Assembly (NCBI RefSeq): GCF_027172205.1 | Contig: NC_070607.1 | Location: 65,248,831 to 65,312,830 of the forward strand | Source of the DNA: Podarcis raffonei | Taxonomy: Eukaryota; Chordata; Lepidosauria; Squamata; Lacertidae | Length of the DNA stretch: 64,000 nt | Reading direction: 5' to 3' | In this document: positions 42,090-55,010 of the stretch, in pieces | Layout: each line of letters begins with the position of its first letter | How positions within the stretch are numbered: the stretch's first letter is position 1 | Notes under the pieces: model-generated | Told to the model about the DNA's origin: nothing | The model's database searches: none | The model's input: the letters and a program-made list of their open reading frames with translations, nothing else | Program-made: the position numbers and the translations under genes

Positions 42090-42402
42090 GTGTATAATTT
42101 TATTAAAATGTATGCACCCTCAAAGCCGTTTACAAACATAAAACAATAAAATTAACAATAATTTAAAACTTTGGGAAAGTTACAAGAAGAGACTAAAAAA
42201 AGATTAAAACTTTCTTAACAGCTGGGTAGGCTTGTATAAATAGAAATGTTTTTAGCAGGCGCTGTAAAGAGTACAGTGAAGGTGCCTGCCTGGTATCACT
42301 AGGCAGGGAGTTCCAAAGGGTAGTAGGTGTCCTTTGTACAATCACTCCAGTATAGTACCTTCCTGTAATTTTAGAGTCCCCCTTGCAACTATCCTGCTTC
42401 TT
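42090..42402 (-). mobile_element. LINE C-terminal remnant between the two promoters
   Basis: On the minus strand it reads RYYTGVIVQRTPTTLWNSLP and SLQRLLKTFLFIQAY, in the pattern of the L2-type C-terminal end (TxLWNALP...FRRxLKTxLF). The 3' tail is AT-rich with AATAAAAT. It lies just right of the CpG-rich block and before the DCLRE1B coding start. Confidence 0.6.
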
Positions 42403-43122
42403 CATCTTACCTGCTGTTGCTTCTCAATCCAAATTGTTAGGCCGTCACACTAGTTTGTATCAAAGTTCTATCCTATGGAGCTCATATTCTTATAATCTTA
42501 TCTGCCAGTCCTCTTCCCACCCTTTCTCATTCTCACAGTCTGGCCTGAAGGATGTGGTAGCTACCAAAGGTAGCTGTTTGTGACTCATTTGCATCCTGTT
42601 GCGTTGGATGAGTTTTAGTTGCTAACGCTTGAGGATGTGAACAAGGTGCTTGGTTCATTCCGAGCAACCACTTGGCCCCTTGCCCTTTTGCCCCTTGTGG
42701 CTGATAAAAACTAGCAGAGGGAGCACACCTGTCTGGGGCAGTTGATAAATGCCTACTTGTGAGAGAGGGCAGTCCCTGCCTGCTTGAAGGAGCCAGTGAT
42801 AAAACTATGCTTTAACCTCCCCTGAATTTAGAAAATTAAGTAATTACCAGCTGCTAAAATTTAGTAGGACTTCTGAATACATTTAAGGATCAGGTTGTAA
42901 GCACCACTATCCCAACCCCTGTCTCTCTTTTTATCTCTCTATTTGTGAATTTTTACATTCCTGTTAAAACATGTATCTCAGTTTTTATTTCTTGTTGATC
43001 CAGTTCTAAGACCATTAGTAGTTTTATTGATGCCCCCATCCACCCTTGACTTTCCTGAGGTGATTGTTTGTTTGTTTTTGGTATTCAGAATTTCCCCCTT
43101 TCTTTTAACAGGAGCTGGACTG

Positions 43123-46100
43123 ATGAACGGAACTCTCATCGCAGGGACACCCATTGCGGTGGATTTTTGGAATATCAGAAAAGCTGGGAGGGCTCGTTTG
43201 TTCTTTCTTTCTCACATGCACAGTGACCATACAGTGGGGCTTTCCAGCACGTGGAACCGGCCTATTTATTGTTCTCCGGTAACTGGTCGAATTCTGCATC
43301 TTAGACTGAAGGTAGATCTTTACACACACATGTGCGATCTTCCACCACTTTAACTTAGGGGAGGCCTACAGTTGACTCTGCCATGCCTTCATTCTGTTTT
43401 TTAGGTGGCTGAAAAATGGATCCGCCCTCTGGAAGTTGGAGACAGCCATGTCCTGGCCTTAGATGAGATGCAGAGAGAGACCATGACTGTGACCCTGATA
43501 GATGCCAACCACTGTCCTGGATCTGTCATGTTCCTTTTTGAAGGTTACTTTGGTGTCATCCTTTACACAGGTATGTTGAGGAGAGACATCTAACATTTTC
43601 CTCTGTGCTTTTTGCTATCTCTTAATTTGTTTCTCAGCACAAAACCTTGCCTATTTCCAGAAGTTATTTTTAAAATTACTTGCTTATATGTACAGTGGTA
43701 CCTCTGGTTGCGGACGGAATCCGTTCCAGAGCCCCATTCACAACCTGAGAGGAACACAACCCACGTCTGCACATGCGCGGGTCGTGATTTGCCACTTCTG
43801 CGCATGCGTGTGACGTCATTTTGCATGTCTGCGCAAGTGGTGAAACCCGGAAGTAACACTTTCTGGTACTTCCGGGTCGCCGCAGGACGCAACCTGAAAA
43901 GATGTAACCTGAACCGAACGTAACAAGAGGTATGACTGTATATGAAATACACACAGAGAGATAGATAGACAGAAACACCCCTTGCCTGTCTTGTGTCATG
44001 GAACATGGAACCAAGACATGGTTTCCAGCTAGGTAGCAAGCAGACCTTAGTTACAGCAAGGTGCTGGCCTCATGTGCCTTCCATATCCTGGGACCGGTAG
44101 CCATGTTAGTCTGTTGAGAAGTCAGGGGCTGGACAGAAGAGGAGGAGTGGTGGAGACAGCCTCCCATCCTGACCCTTCCAGGGAAGAGGAAGAGCAAGAC
44201 AGTATAGATTTACGACAGTGGTTTGCGGCAGGTCACAGCTCAGAGGCAGATGAGGGAGAAAGTTTCTTACAGCCCTTTTTTTATTTCACACTTTACAGAG
44301 AGAGGCTATAGAACCCAGCCTTGTGGATAATGGGGTTGTTCTGAGTGAATCTCCACCACCCCCTTCTCTCCCACTTCCTCATTCATCATCATCACCACCT
44401 CTACAGGTGTTGCTAAGTGCCCTCTGTCTTTGAGCTCTTTGCTCTCCTACTTTTAAGGACCACCGGGTTCTGGGAGATGGTGGGTCTGGAATGCTTTCTA
44501 GTGACAACGTGTCAGCCAGCTACTGCTCTGGCTCTGCCTGCTCCTCCTCTATATTGATATATCGCCCAGGCCTACTAGCCACACATGGTTAATAATAATT
44601 ACTATTATTTTCTTTTTTATACCCCACCCATCTGGTTGGGTTTCCACTCTGGTTGTTTCACAAGGGGGAACAAAGCAATAATTTTAGACTTGAAATTTGT
44701 ATAGAAACAGTTAATAATAAACTCTGCTGCAGCAATGTCTTCCACAGTAACCAAAGAAGCTGGCTTTGTCCTTAGCTTAGTCCTTTGGAACTTTAACCGT
44801 AATTTCCATTTTAACCCTTCAAGTGGCTTTCCCCTGACGGGTATGTAACATCCGTGTCTCACCAGGTGATTTCCGCTACACTCCCAGCCTGCAACAGGAA
44901 CCAGCTCTGAAGAACTCAAAGCTTATCAGCAGCCTCTACCTGGACAATACCAACTGCCACCCCAATATTGTCATACCATCCCGGCAAAAGGCCACTGAAC
45001 AGATCAAAGAGGTGATCAGAGCCCACCCCCATCACCAGGTTAAGATTGGTAAGCAGTCCTAATAGGTTTTGAAGACGTTTCTTAAACTGGGTGAGGAACT
45101 CAAGGCCTTCCAGGTGTTGCTTAATTTTAATTCGCATCCCTGATCTTTGGCCATGCTAGCTGGGGCTGATGGGAGCTGGAGTCCAGGAACAGGTTCTCCA
45201 TCCCTATGTTGGTTAAGGCACAGTTTCAAAACTACTGAATAGAAAATAGAAGAACAGGGTGGCTAACACACTGGAATTTTCAATGGCTGTTCAGAAAGGA
45301 ACACAAGTATGGACCTCATGCAGCGGTTCCCAAACTTTCTCCCCCACAGACCACTTGAAATTTGCTGAGGGTCTTTATGAACCAATTAAAGATTTTTCAT
45401 TTTTACAGACATACCACAGACTACCTGGATTTGTGGACTGCTGGTGGTCCTTGGGCCACAGTTTGGGAATCCTTAATCTTAGGGCATTAAAGAAATCTTA
45501 CCTTTTTCAAATGAGGTTTACAAGCACATTTCCCCCAAATTCATATGTGAAAATAGATCCTGTACAATGAATTACTCTGAAGGATGTGAATCCATAAAAT
45601 CTGGGTGATAAATTCATAGCTGAGTTTAGTAGCGCAAGGATCATTAACCACTGGGGCAGGCACTCACTTGGGGACAGGCTAGAATTACTTGGAAAATGTA
45701 CACACTATACAGTCATACCTCGGGTTAAAGTCGCCTCAGGTTGAGCATTTTCAGGTTGCGCTCCGCGGCAACCCGGAAGTAACGGAATGTGTTACTTCTG
45801 GGTTTCGCCGCATGCACAGGCACTCAAAATGACGTCATGCGCAGAAGCGGCAAATCGCGGCACACGCGGACGCAGGTTGCGTTCTGCTCAGGATGCGAAC
45901 AGCACTCCGGAACAGATCCCATTCGCATCCACATACATTCCCACAAAGAATTCTGGGCACTGTAGTTGAAGGGTTGCTAGGAATGATTATTCTCTGAGAG
46001 GTAAACAATAGTGCCTAGAATTCTTGAGGAAAATATTGTGTTCAAAATGTGCTTTAAAGATATAGTGTATACACAGCCTTGAACTCCAGAGTAACAGCTA

Positions 46101-47367
46101 AGCTGCTGCTGTATCAGAAGCCCTGAGATTAAGGTACTATTAGCTGCTGAATAAACTTCACTGTGCCTCATGCCGTCTGGCCTTTGAAATGCTTACAGTT
46201 CTTTGTCCTCTTCTAGGTACTTATAGTTTAGGAAAAGAGTCGCTTTTGGTGGAACTGGCCAAGGAATTTGGCACCTGGATTGTGGTAAGTCCCCAGAAAC
46301 TGGAACTTATGAAACTGCTGGAGATGGAGGATGTGTTCACCTCTGAGGAAGGAATGGGTAGGATTCATGCTGTGGATTTTTCAGAAATCCGCCAAGCAAA
46401 TATGAATTGCTGGAACCAGAGCCATCCGACCATAGCTGTTCTCCCTACCAGCCGGCCGCTGAAGTTCCAGCACCCTGACATCCACGTTGTTCCATACTCA
46501 GACCACTCATCTTTCCAAGAGTTGCTGGAATTTGTAGCTTGGCTAAAGCCCTGCTCTATAATCCCAGTGGTAAAGAAAGAAGAATTTCAGATGTATTTCC
46601 AACAATATTTGACAGCTAAAAACTGCACACCACTGGAGCCCAAAGTCCCCGAATCAGTGAAAGTATTCATGCAGCAAGGAAACAGTAAGTGGGAAAGGCC
46701 CTCAAAACAGCTGAAACTGAGTATCTCTCACCATGTACCCAAAGGGGTTTGCTTTGACCCCCCAGAAATATGTAGCAGTGAGAGTGAAAATGGCTGTGAT
46801 GCAGAGATTTCCCAGCAAAGCTGCCCAGAGCCCATGGAGAAAGCTGTGCCTTGCTCTCAATCTGGCTGTGTTGAGGAGGACCAAAAAGACATAACGGCAA
46901 AACAAGAAAACGTTGAGAGCCAGAGAGCAATAACGTCTGAATCTACGACATCTTCCAAACATCAGCTGAATGGCAGTGGTGTCAATCAGTGTCAAAAATG
47001 CCAGGCAACTGTGACATTGAAACACACAAATACATTGTCCTGGTTTGAAAGGGATGCAGAAAGAACGCTTTGTTCCTCTGTAGGCAGTGAATGTATGGGG
47101 AATCTGGCCTTGGAGAACCATGTTCCCTCAACATCACATGCTGCTCAGATTGATACACGTGACCCGTTCGCCTCTCCAGCAGATGTAACATTCCAGCCTG
47201 TCAATGAACAGGCTTCCCAAGGTCTCCTTCAGGAATATGATTTATCTCCGCTCAACATCCCAAAGCAACTTTCTCTCCAACAGTTTGACTGGCAAGTAGA
47301 TAACTACTTGAAAAAAGGAAAAGACACAAAATGGAATAATGAGGAAGGCAATCTGCAGTTGGAATAG
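43123..47367 (+). CDS. DCLRE1B: 5' exonuclease Apollo (SNM1B), four coding exons
   Basis: Coding exons are 43123-43311, 43405-43570, 44866-45048 and 46217-47367 (TAG). Borders are AG/GT and the phases close to 562 residues; human Apollo has 532. Residues 30-36 (SHMHSDH) carry the metallo-beta-lactamase metal ligands H31, H33, D35 and H36; H99 (DANHCPG) and D120 (YTGDFRY) follow. The beta-CASP part has LDNTNC, H230 (GRIHAVD) and H276 (PYSDHSS). These positions agree with the human protein. Residues about 300-515 are low in conservation and probably disordered. Near the C-terminus YDLSP (residues 520-524) fits the YxLxP TRF2-binding motif. Apollo trims leading-strand telomere ends with TRF2 and acts in interstrand crosslink repair. 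An acceptor (TTTTAACAG) lies 11 bases before ATG, implying a 5' UTR intron and a promoter in the CpG-rich block to the left. Intron 2 holds an inverted-repeat transposon and intron 3 another. Confidence 0.97.
43691..43940. mobile_element. MITE with TA duplication in DCLRE1B intron 2
   Basis: The body 43693-43938 begins CAGTGGTACCTCTGGTTGCG and ends GTAACAAGAGGTATGACTG, imperfect inverted repeats, with TA on both sides. The interior is CpG-rich (CACATGCGCGG, ACTTCCGGGTCGCCGC). It is related at the ends to the 23.3 and 27.2 kb copies but is a separate subfamily. Confidence 0.75.
44080..44560. repeat. Unassigned repeat-like block in DCLRE1B intron 2
   Basis: Begins with a Penelope-type tail scrap (GGTAGCCATGTTAGTCTGTTG) and continues with a Glu/Asp-coding-like and CT-rich stretch of unknown origin. 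No supported exon. A short LINE tail (CCCCACCCATCTGGTTGGGT) follows at 44598-44660. Confidence 0.3.
45143..45212. mobile_element. Half of a hAT-like short element
   Basis: GGCCATGCTAGCTGGGGCTG, ATGGGAGCTGGAGTCCAG and GGTTCTCCATCCCTA match the right half of 59154-59290. Confidence 0.55.
45708..45937. mobile_element. MITE lacking a right terminus, DCLRE1B intron 3
   Basis: Begins after TA with CAGTCATACCTCGGGTTAAA, then GTTGCGCTCCGCGGCAACCC and GAAGCGGCAAATCGCGGCAC. It resembles 43693-43938 inside, but the right inverted repeat is not recognisable, so the right border is approximate. Confidence 0.6.
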
Positions 47368-47579
47368 CAGAACTAGCAGCAGCCAGTGCAAAAGGGCTTC
47401 TCTCAGCTTCATCCCCTCCCCAAATTGGCTCTGGGAGGTGAGGAGAACCCCCATAACAGTGTGTGGGTCAGGGGCAGAGAGGGAGAAGCAGAAATGCTTG
47501 TGGTGATGGGAGCGATCTCCTTAACACTACTTTGAATTCCACCCACTGTTGTTTTCTAGTAAAGTTTATTTTCTTCTGA

Positions 47580-47585
47580 ATTAAA
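47580..47585 (+). terminator. Candidate DCLRE1B polyadenylation signal (ATTAAA)
   Basis: ATTAAA lies 213 bases after the DCLRE1B stop and is followed at once by an A-run. It is the first reasonable hexamer downstream. The A-run is genomic, so use as the real cleavage signal is uncertain. Confidence 0.3.
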
Positions 47586-47946
47586 AAAAAGAGAACTGTG
47601 CAAAACTCCAGTAGTGTATGGTTGGTATATAAATTTCAAGATAGGACAGTTGTATCCTCCTCAACACTGCTGGGGGAAGTGGTGCTCATACTTTATATAA
47701 AAGGTTTTATTGCCCATAAGAGACACTGGTAAAATCAGTGTTAAACTTCTGCATCCAAGTTTGAGGCTTTGCTTGTTAATTCTTGGGGGTTATCAACATA
47801 ATGATCAAAGCCAGCATGTGCTCTATCTTTACCTTAGCCCAAATCCATTGGCAACAGCAGAATATTGTATAAATGCTTTATGGTGGTTGTTGGGGGGGGG
47901 TTAACCTGTTGGGTTTTACCAACAAACCATGGGTTTTTACAAATAT

Positions 47947-48340
47947 CAGGAATAATAATAATAATTTATTATTTATACCCCGCCCATCTGGCTGGGTTTC
48001 CCCAGCCACTCTGGGTGGCTTCCAACAGAATATTAAAATACAATAGTCTGTTAAACATTAAAAGCTTCCCTGAACAGGGCTGCCTTCAGGTGTCTTCTAA
48101 AAGTCTGGTAGTTGTTTTTCTCTTTGACATCTGGTGGGAGGGCGTTCAACAGGATGGGTGCCACTACTGAGAAGGCCCTCTGCCTGGTTCCCTGTAGCTT
48201 TGCTTCTCGCAATGAGGGAACCGCCAGAAGGCCCTCGGTGCTGGATCTCAGTGTCCGGGCAGAACGATGGGGGTGGAGACACTCCTTCAGGTATACTGGA
48301 CCGAGGCCATTTAGGGCTTTAAAAGGAAAGATACACACCA
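47947..48340 (-). mobile_element. L2/CR1-clade LINE 3' copy
   Basis: On the minus strand: FKALNGLGPVYLKECLHPHR, LLAVPSLREAKLQGTRQRAF, SVVAPILLNALPPDVKEKNN and FRRHLKAALF. The 3' end has the CTCCAACCAG-like block and an (AAT)n tail at 47948-47963. It lies downstream of DCLRE1B. Confidence 0.85.
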
Positions 48341-48344
48341 GTGT

Positions 48345-51300
48345 TAGCGAGGGGAGAGCATTTCCCTAGCATTCCTTCTGATAGTAAATAAAGCTGGTGA
48401 GTACCACCAGAATCTGGGGGGTGGGGGGCAGTACTTACTACACCTGAGCCATGCGTCTCTCCTGAGAGTGATGTGGTGGCTCGGGCACCTGCAGGCTCTA
48501 CAGCCAAGGGGAAGGCGGCAGGTGGACTCCCAGCAGGTTCCATGTTGCTTGAAAATGCAACGTGGGTCTGCAGAGCACCAGAGTGGAACGGGGCCTGGGC
48601 ACTGGAATTCTGGCATGCCCTGCCCCATCTCGTGTGTGCCCTGCCCTGGGCCCCCAAGTGGCTAACTAGGCCACTGACCAGAATTATAGGCAAAATCGAT
48701 GCGAAAGAGAATATTTGGGGAAACTCCAAGATTTACAGAAGTACAAAAAAATATTTCGGGGGGGGGGGCGCCTAACAGGACACCCCCCCTCTACAAACAC
48801 CTCCAGTTCATTGGAGGACTGAGCATACTCAAATCACAACAGAATGCTGAGTGTCTTTTTGGGTGGGAGGGGGGTGGAATCCTGAAAACTAGGTGGGCAG
48901 GGGAATGGAATACCCCAGAAGAAGACATGATTGTATGGAATACTGAACAGGGGCTCTCAGTACCACATCATTTTGTTGCACATCCGACTCATAAAATTTA
49001 GAAAATGGTGGGGTATTCCTGGGACTTGTCATCTTCCTTTTTGAGGGCTAGGTGAACACTCCCATGGTTGAGTGGTTCCTTGGAGGAGCACTCAGCCTCT
49101 AAAGAAAGTAAAAAGTAAAATTAAAACACTTCTAAAAGGATGGTTTAACAACATAGGCATACACACACGTTAAATTGTTTATCACCATGTGTTATCATGG
49201 CCAGTGAACAGGCTTTGCAAGCAGGCTAGAGTTTCTTTCCAGAAGGCATTTGCAAGAGCTATGGTGCACCTACTGGGGGGAAGAACTGCATTTTCCCAAA
49301 GACAATTACTAGGAATTTTCATACAACAAAAGTGTTTCCTTGAAGGTCATTGTGTGAATCCTTTCACAAATCAGTAACAATTTATTACTTTTTAAAGAAA
49401 AAAAGCCCCATATTTTCTAACCTCCTTGTGACAGTGGGGTTCTGCATTTGATGTTATCCTTGCCATAACAGGGCCAATAGCGATTTTATGAAACTTGCTT
49501 TATTCTTTGGTCTCACTGTGTCCTTTAGAAGGCTCCTGCTTACCATGCCCCTGATAGCAGTACTACTTATAGTACATTTTAAACGACTTACAACAAGCCA
49601 CAGATTGTTCAGGGGGCTTGTGCATTGCAATCCTCTGCAGACTTTCTTAGGAGTTGGTCCCACTGAACTCAGAGATACTTACTTCTAAGTCAGCTTGTAT
49701 AGGGTCAGGCTGATAACAAAAGTGGCTGCTTCTTTTAGGCATAAATGAGCTGCCTTTCATGTTCACTTCTAGCAGACAGGGTTATCAGTTGTCGCGGTCT
49801 CCACGTGGGATAATTTATTATGCTGTAGAAGAACAACAGTCTTTGCACTGATAGCCTAAGAAATTATTTGGCCCTGGAACTGAGCTCTGTAGCAGCTCTA
49901 TAATGTTTCTGTTTCAGAGTTTGGTCAAATGGAGTGCAGCCATGATTGTTCACTAGCAAATGGAAGAACCTCCCAGGAGTTCGCCATTACGGGGAGGCCT
50001 GTTGGAGCAGATAGTCAGATGGGTTCATTATCTCCTGCTTTCCAGAACTATCCCATCTTCTGGTGATATGCCTAGTGTTTTGCCATGCCCTTGAAAATAC
50101 AATTTTTCAGAGTTTTGTCACTGCGATGGCTGCAAAATAGCTGCTGGTCAGAAGCCATCTGGCACACTAAAACCTGTGTGCTACAACAGCAGGACAGAAC
50201 AGTATGTATAAACCATCCTCTCTGTCACAAAACCAGTGTGCTTTAGAACGAGAAAAAGATCAGCAAGAGAGTTGCTGGGAGATAGTAGTATGTCTGGCGT
50301 TGCTTGTGGCTGCTTGCTTTCCTAGTACTTGTAGTTCTTTCCCAGAACACCACACCCTGCTGTATGATATCCCTTATGTAATCAGCAGTGGTATTAAAGT
50401 AATCATTGCTTTCAAAGCAATGGCAGCTCAGAAATTAAAGCCTCCGATCCCAGCCCAGGTGGGCCCTCTTTAATTACGCCTTGTGGCACTTGGGGAGAGG
50501 GAAGCCTGAGGGTTATGAAGGAGTTTTCCTGCCTATTGCTAGCATTTTCCATTGCTGAGTTTCTCACCAGTTTTTAGTGGGTTGCTCCCTACTGCTCACA
50601 GTTCATTGAAGGTTTGGCATAGCAGGGCATCTGTTGCAAGAGCTTGACTCTTGTTTTAAAGCCAGTTTTGTAATAAAGCAAATGAGGAAGCTTTCCAAGC
50701 TGAATGCAAAAACCACAAATAGGAGAGCATGCAAAATGCAGCTGAAGGTGGGGTGGGTTATGTAAATGCACCTCTGGTGAGTATGTCATAGGTGAGGGTT
50801 AGCAGCATCAGAGACAGTGTTTTGCAGGAGTGGGAGATAATTGGTGAGAACCTAATTGAGATCAGTTTGATTCTTTTTCACCCAGAAGCAGCAGACACAG
50901 AACGCTGCATATGCAGTAGAAAATACATTAGAAAAATGAAAACGGGAATCCTGAAATAATGCAGGGAAACAAAACAAATTATTTGCCTAGTTTTTGCTGG
51001 AGAAGATGCTGGGAAAATACCTCTGAACCAGAGTTGCCAGGCAGTGAAGCTGGAGAAATGTCAAATAGATGTGAAGAAATATTAGACAAATTAAAAAGTA
51101 ATGGCATAAACCCGTTTTCTTAAAGAACACAACTGCTGGACTATTAATTTATCACACACACAAAAAGCCTTATTTCCAGAGGGTTGGAAGGTATGCAGTA
51201 TAACACAAGTCTTAAAATTATTTAAATGTGTTAACAAACATAAGGACAGATAGGATTTTCTAAAGATCTTCGATTTACGGACTGAAAATTTGTTTATTCC

Positions 51301-51569
51301 TGCCTTTGGTTTCCTGTTTTTTAAAGTGACAGTTTTCACAGTGCAGGGGAATAGAGTCCCTAAAGGTTCTGCGTGGCAACTGAAGTTATTTACCTAATTC
51401 CTATATTAACCAGGGCCAGCGCTGAACAATAAACTGGACAAGTTTGTAGATCACACCAAATTACATATCCAAAAATCCTAGGCACATTCTGAAGATTTCC
51501 AAAAGGGTCTCTCCAAACAAGGAGTCTGATGATATTCAATGTAAGCTAAATGCCAATTTTACAGATGAG
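48345..51569. other. Gene-free stretch downstream of DCLRE1B
   Basis: No HIPK1-like or other exon is recognised. A TGCAATCC/TATAGG inverted-repeat remnant lies at about 49625-49710 and G-runs at 48415 and 48760. The rest is unassigned. Confidence 0.55.
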
Positions 51570-51640
51570 TACAGTGGTACCTCGGGTTAAGTCTGAAGCG
51601 TCTTTAACCTGAAGCGTATGTAACCCGAGGTACCACTGTA
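51570..51640. mobile_element. 67-bp minimal MITE with TA duplication
   Basis: The body 51572-51638 begins CAGTGGTACCTCGGGTTAAG and ends GTAACCCGAGGTACCACTG, flanked by TA. It retains little more than the inverted ends of the 23.3 and 27.2 kb family, so it is an internally deleted derivative. Confidence 0.9.
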
Positions 51641-52339
51641 CTAAATTGACTATGGCTGTAGGACACTCATTGGAAATGTCAGCTTGGTGGCTGGTGTTTA
51701 ATAACCCTAGGACCTCAGCACAATAGCACCCTTTCCCCACTTGTGGTTCCCAGCAGCAGGCATTCAGAGGCAGTGATTCCAAAGAGAGTTTACAATCAGA
51801 TGAAAACAGCAATCTATACAGCAATGCAAAAAGAAACGAAATGCTGAAAATCTAAACTGGCCACCAAAAGCTAGAGAAGACAGGTATGCCTACAGCTAAG
51901 TTTATTGAGAAACGTGTGGTCGCAGACTTCACCAACCTGACGTTCTCTGGTATGGCTGAGACTGTTGTGAGTTGTAGAAGAAACATCTGGAGGGCACAAG
52001 GTTGGTGAAGGCTGCTCAAATGCCATAGTGGTAGGAGCCACCAGCTGAAGAAACCCCAGGGGGAGAAGGCACAGAGCCAGGGGACTGGGGTGGGACAATG
52101 ATGAGTGGTCAGAGGGAGAAGGAGCAGATTGGGAGGAGGTGGTGTTGGAAGCTGAAAAGGTGACAGGGTTTCGTGACCAGGAAGAGGCTGCGGCAGAGCA
52201 CAGTTCAGACTCCAAGGCAGAGACCAGGGCTGGAGAGGGTGGAGACAGGAAGGATGCTGTAGAAGCCAAGGAGTCTCAGTCTCTCTCCCCTGCTGCAACT
52301 AGCTCCCCTCCCCTCCTGGTCTCCTAGAACATGCCAAGA

Positions 52340-52585
52340 AATGAAACCAGCAGAGCCTGAAACTGCATGCGAAACACCCTGGAGAGAAGGAGCCCTAGTG
52401 GGCACTATGAAAGCAGGGAACTTCAGTCCTTGCAGTCCTTTCAACTGCTTCATCAGGCAAGACCTAGACAGAGTTGCTGAGACCACGAGGCTAGAGCCGT
52501 GGAATGTTTCCTTGAATAAAGAGTTAACTTCACTGGCCTTGGGTGATTTGTTGCTGGCCTATGTCTGACTCCAACCCTGACATCA
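52340..52585 (+). mobile_element. Possible LTR-like end, unassigned
   Basis: An AATAAA (52515) is followed by AGTTAACTTCACTGGCCTTG and a stretch ending CCAACCCTGACA, a layout like the 3' part of an LTR. No matching TG start, duplication or internal region is clear. If it is an LTR it is a fossil fragment. Confidence 0.25.
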
Positions 52586-52599
52586 AAAGAGAGTGGTTT

Positions 52600-54070
52600 T
52601 CACAAAATAATGGGCGGCACAGATTATATAAGTAATGTGATGTCTCTGAATTTAACATTAAATAGCAGTTCTGGTGTGCCCATCTCAAAAATCTGCCAGT
52701 TGTTTAATTAAACAGATCCACAGTTAAGAACCTATGCATATCCTTAACTGTATTCATTAAATATCCAAACTTTGGCAGCAAAGTGAAAAACTGGTAGTGC
52801 CTGGCCAAACCAACCCCAGAGTAATGGCACTTGGTTCCAAAGTTGCCAGCTGCTGAAGTAAAGAGCATGTGTTCCTTTTCTGCAGTAATGGGACTTGACA
52901 GCAGATGATTGTACATATTGGAAGTTAGATGTTGACCCCTTGGTCCACCAACATCCTTCCTCCCTTGCTAAAACCAACCTCAGGCGACACAAGTTTTGCC
53001 CACCAGAACATTAACTGCTTTAAGAAGACTCAACCTCATTAACGGCCTTGAGCAGATACAATTTTTTTTTATCATGTACATGTGCGTGCGAGCATACTTG
53101 CATGTGCCTGAGCACCCAGCACTTTTCTGATCTGTGAAAAGGTGATGCAAATAACTTCTTAGCAGTGTGGCTGTTTTTTAAACTAACCTTTACTTCCCTG
53201 TACTGTCACCCTGGCATTATTCTAGTAGTAATACAATAGCAGCAAGGTGTGCTTACTGTTTTTTTGCTGCTCGTAATTTTGTTCTTTGCTTTTTTATTAT
53301 TTGTGGACATTGCTCAGAGATCTATTGTTATTGGACAACTGATAAATATTATTCAAGAGTTTTTCATGTTTGGATCTTCCTCCTCTATGATTATATTATA
53401 TTATATTTTAATTGCTTCATGCTGTAATCAGTTTTATTAGGGTTTTTTAATCTCTCTGTTGCCTTGGGTGACTTTGAGTAGACAGAACTCATTTGTATTC
53501 TCAATCATTTTCAAATGAAACGCATCTCTTCTTCTGCAGTCATCTGTGACTCTGGATCTCACTTTTAAAAACAAATAGCTGAGGTTTAGCACTATATCAG
53601 AGCATAGGATTGATGCACTGTGATAACATCCCCTTCCAGGAAAAATCAAATCAAATCAGAGCGTTTCTCACCACCAACAAAAACTTTGCCTAATAACAAC
53701 ACGTAACCAGAACATGACTATTGCAGCCGGGAATTAATTCCCAAACTGGCATGATAAAACTGCTACTATGCTATGAGAAATTGATTCTTGAAACAATTGA
53801 GGGCTCCTGTACAGCTAAATCATGGGAGGCTGCCCACTGTGTCTCTTTATGAGTTATTGCATTCATGAAAATGTTTCTATTCATTCAGCTCTGCTGGGTG
53901 CAGCTATTTATGTTCGCAACTCTAAACCAGGCATTTATTTAGATCGCTCAGCAGCTCCCAATGTAGAAATAGAGATTAACCCCTCTTTAGAGGAACCCAC
54001 ACCCTCTGTGTGCCTCTGTATGAGTCACTCACCTCTTTCCAGCTAGAAGACATGGCCAGAGCAATTTCAC
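52600..54070. other. Gene-free stretch
   Basis: No exon or well-defined repeat recognised; AT-rich around 53230-53450. Confidence 0.5.
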
Positions 54071-54077
54071 ACAGAGC

Positions 54078-54425
54078 CATAGAATAACTGGAAGGGACTT
54101 TGGATATCATCTAGTCCAACCTTCTGCTCAGTGAAGAAAACTTGCCACTTCAGCATTCACAACAGATGGTCACCACTCCCAGTCTCTGCTTAAATCTGTA
54201 GGAGCCTTTCATCTCCTGGAAGCTGTCTGTTCTACCTGCTCCTGCTACTCCTCTGTTTATCTGAAACGTGCTTCCACTAAATTCTTACCCACTGAGTCTG
54301 CTTCACCTTCTGAATGACAGACCTTCCGATATTTAAATAAAATTCTCATGCCTTAATATTCTCTTCTGTCTAGGCTAAACTTGTCCAGCTCTTTCAACCA
54401 TTACTCAGAGGACCTGGAGTTGTAG
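54078..54425 (-). mobile_element. CR1 LINE 3' end fragment
   Basis: Plus-strand text has CATAGAATAACTGGAAGGGA, CATCTAGTCCAACCTTCTGC, CTGGAAGCTGTCTGTTC and TAGGCTAAACTTGTCCAGCT; in reverse these are the C-terminal region and 3' UTR of an old CR1. Confidence 0.65.
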
Positions 54426-55010
54426 CCAATGTTAGTTCTACTCAGAACAAACCCATTGACCCCTATTCTTCCTAATGTCTCACAAATGAAACTGATTTGT
54501 GTGTTGTTGTTTTTTAAAAAGTGCTACGTGGAAAAAAATACGAGAGAGACATTGCACATGCCTTTGTAAATCAAGAAAATCTTTAATAAAAATACATTTA
54601 AAAACAACAACAAACCCATTGAAATCAATGCACACAAGTTATTTAGCTTCATTAATTTCATTGAGTCTACCCATTGAAATTAAACTTGGTTTCCAGACCC
54701 TTCACCATTTTGGTTCGCACACTTTGTCAACGTCTTTCTTAAAATGTATCATCCGGAACTGGAAGCAGTGGATGACAGGGGCAAATAGCAATCTGGGTTG
54801 TGGGCGAGGGAATTACAATAAATTGTTAAGAATTCAATATACATGTTCTAGCATCTAATTCCATGTGGGAGGGTTGAGCAAGTTGCTGCCAGTCTTAGTT
54901 CCCACATCTGTACAATGGGATTAATAGTGTCTTACCTCACATAGCTGTTGTGACAACCATTAGGCAGGAGTTTGTAAAACAAAGTGATAAATGACAGCCA
55001 TGAACTGAAG

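Noticed and set aside
51852-52327. Proline/serine-rich or glutamate-rich frames on opposite strands
   Set aside because: They are mirror translations of one biased stretch with no domain or splice signals.
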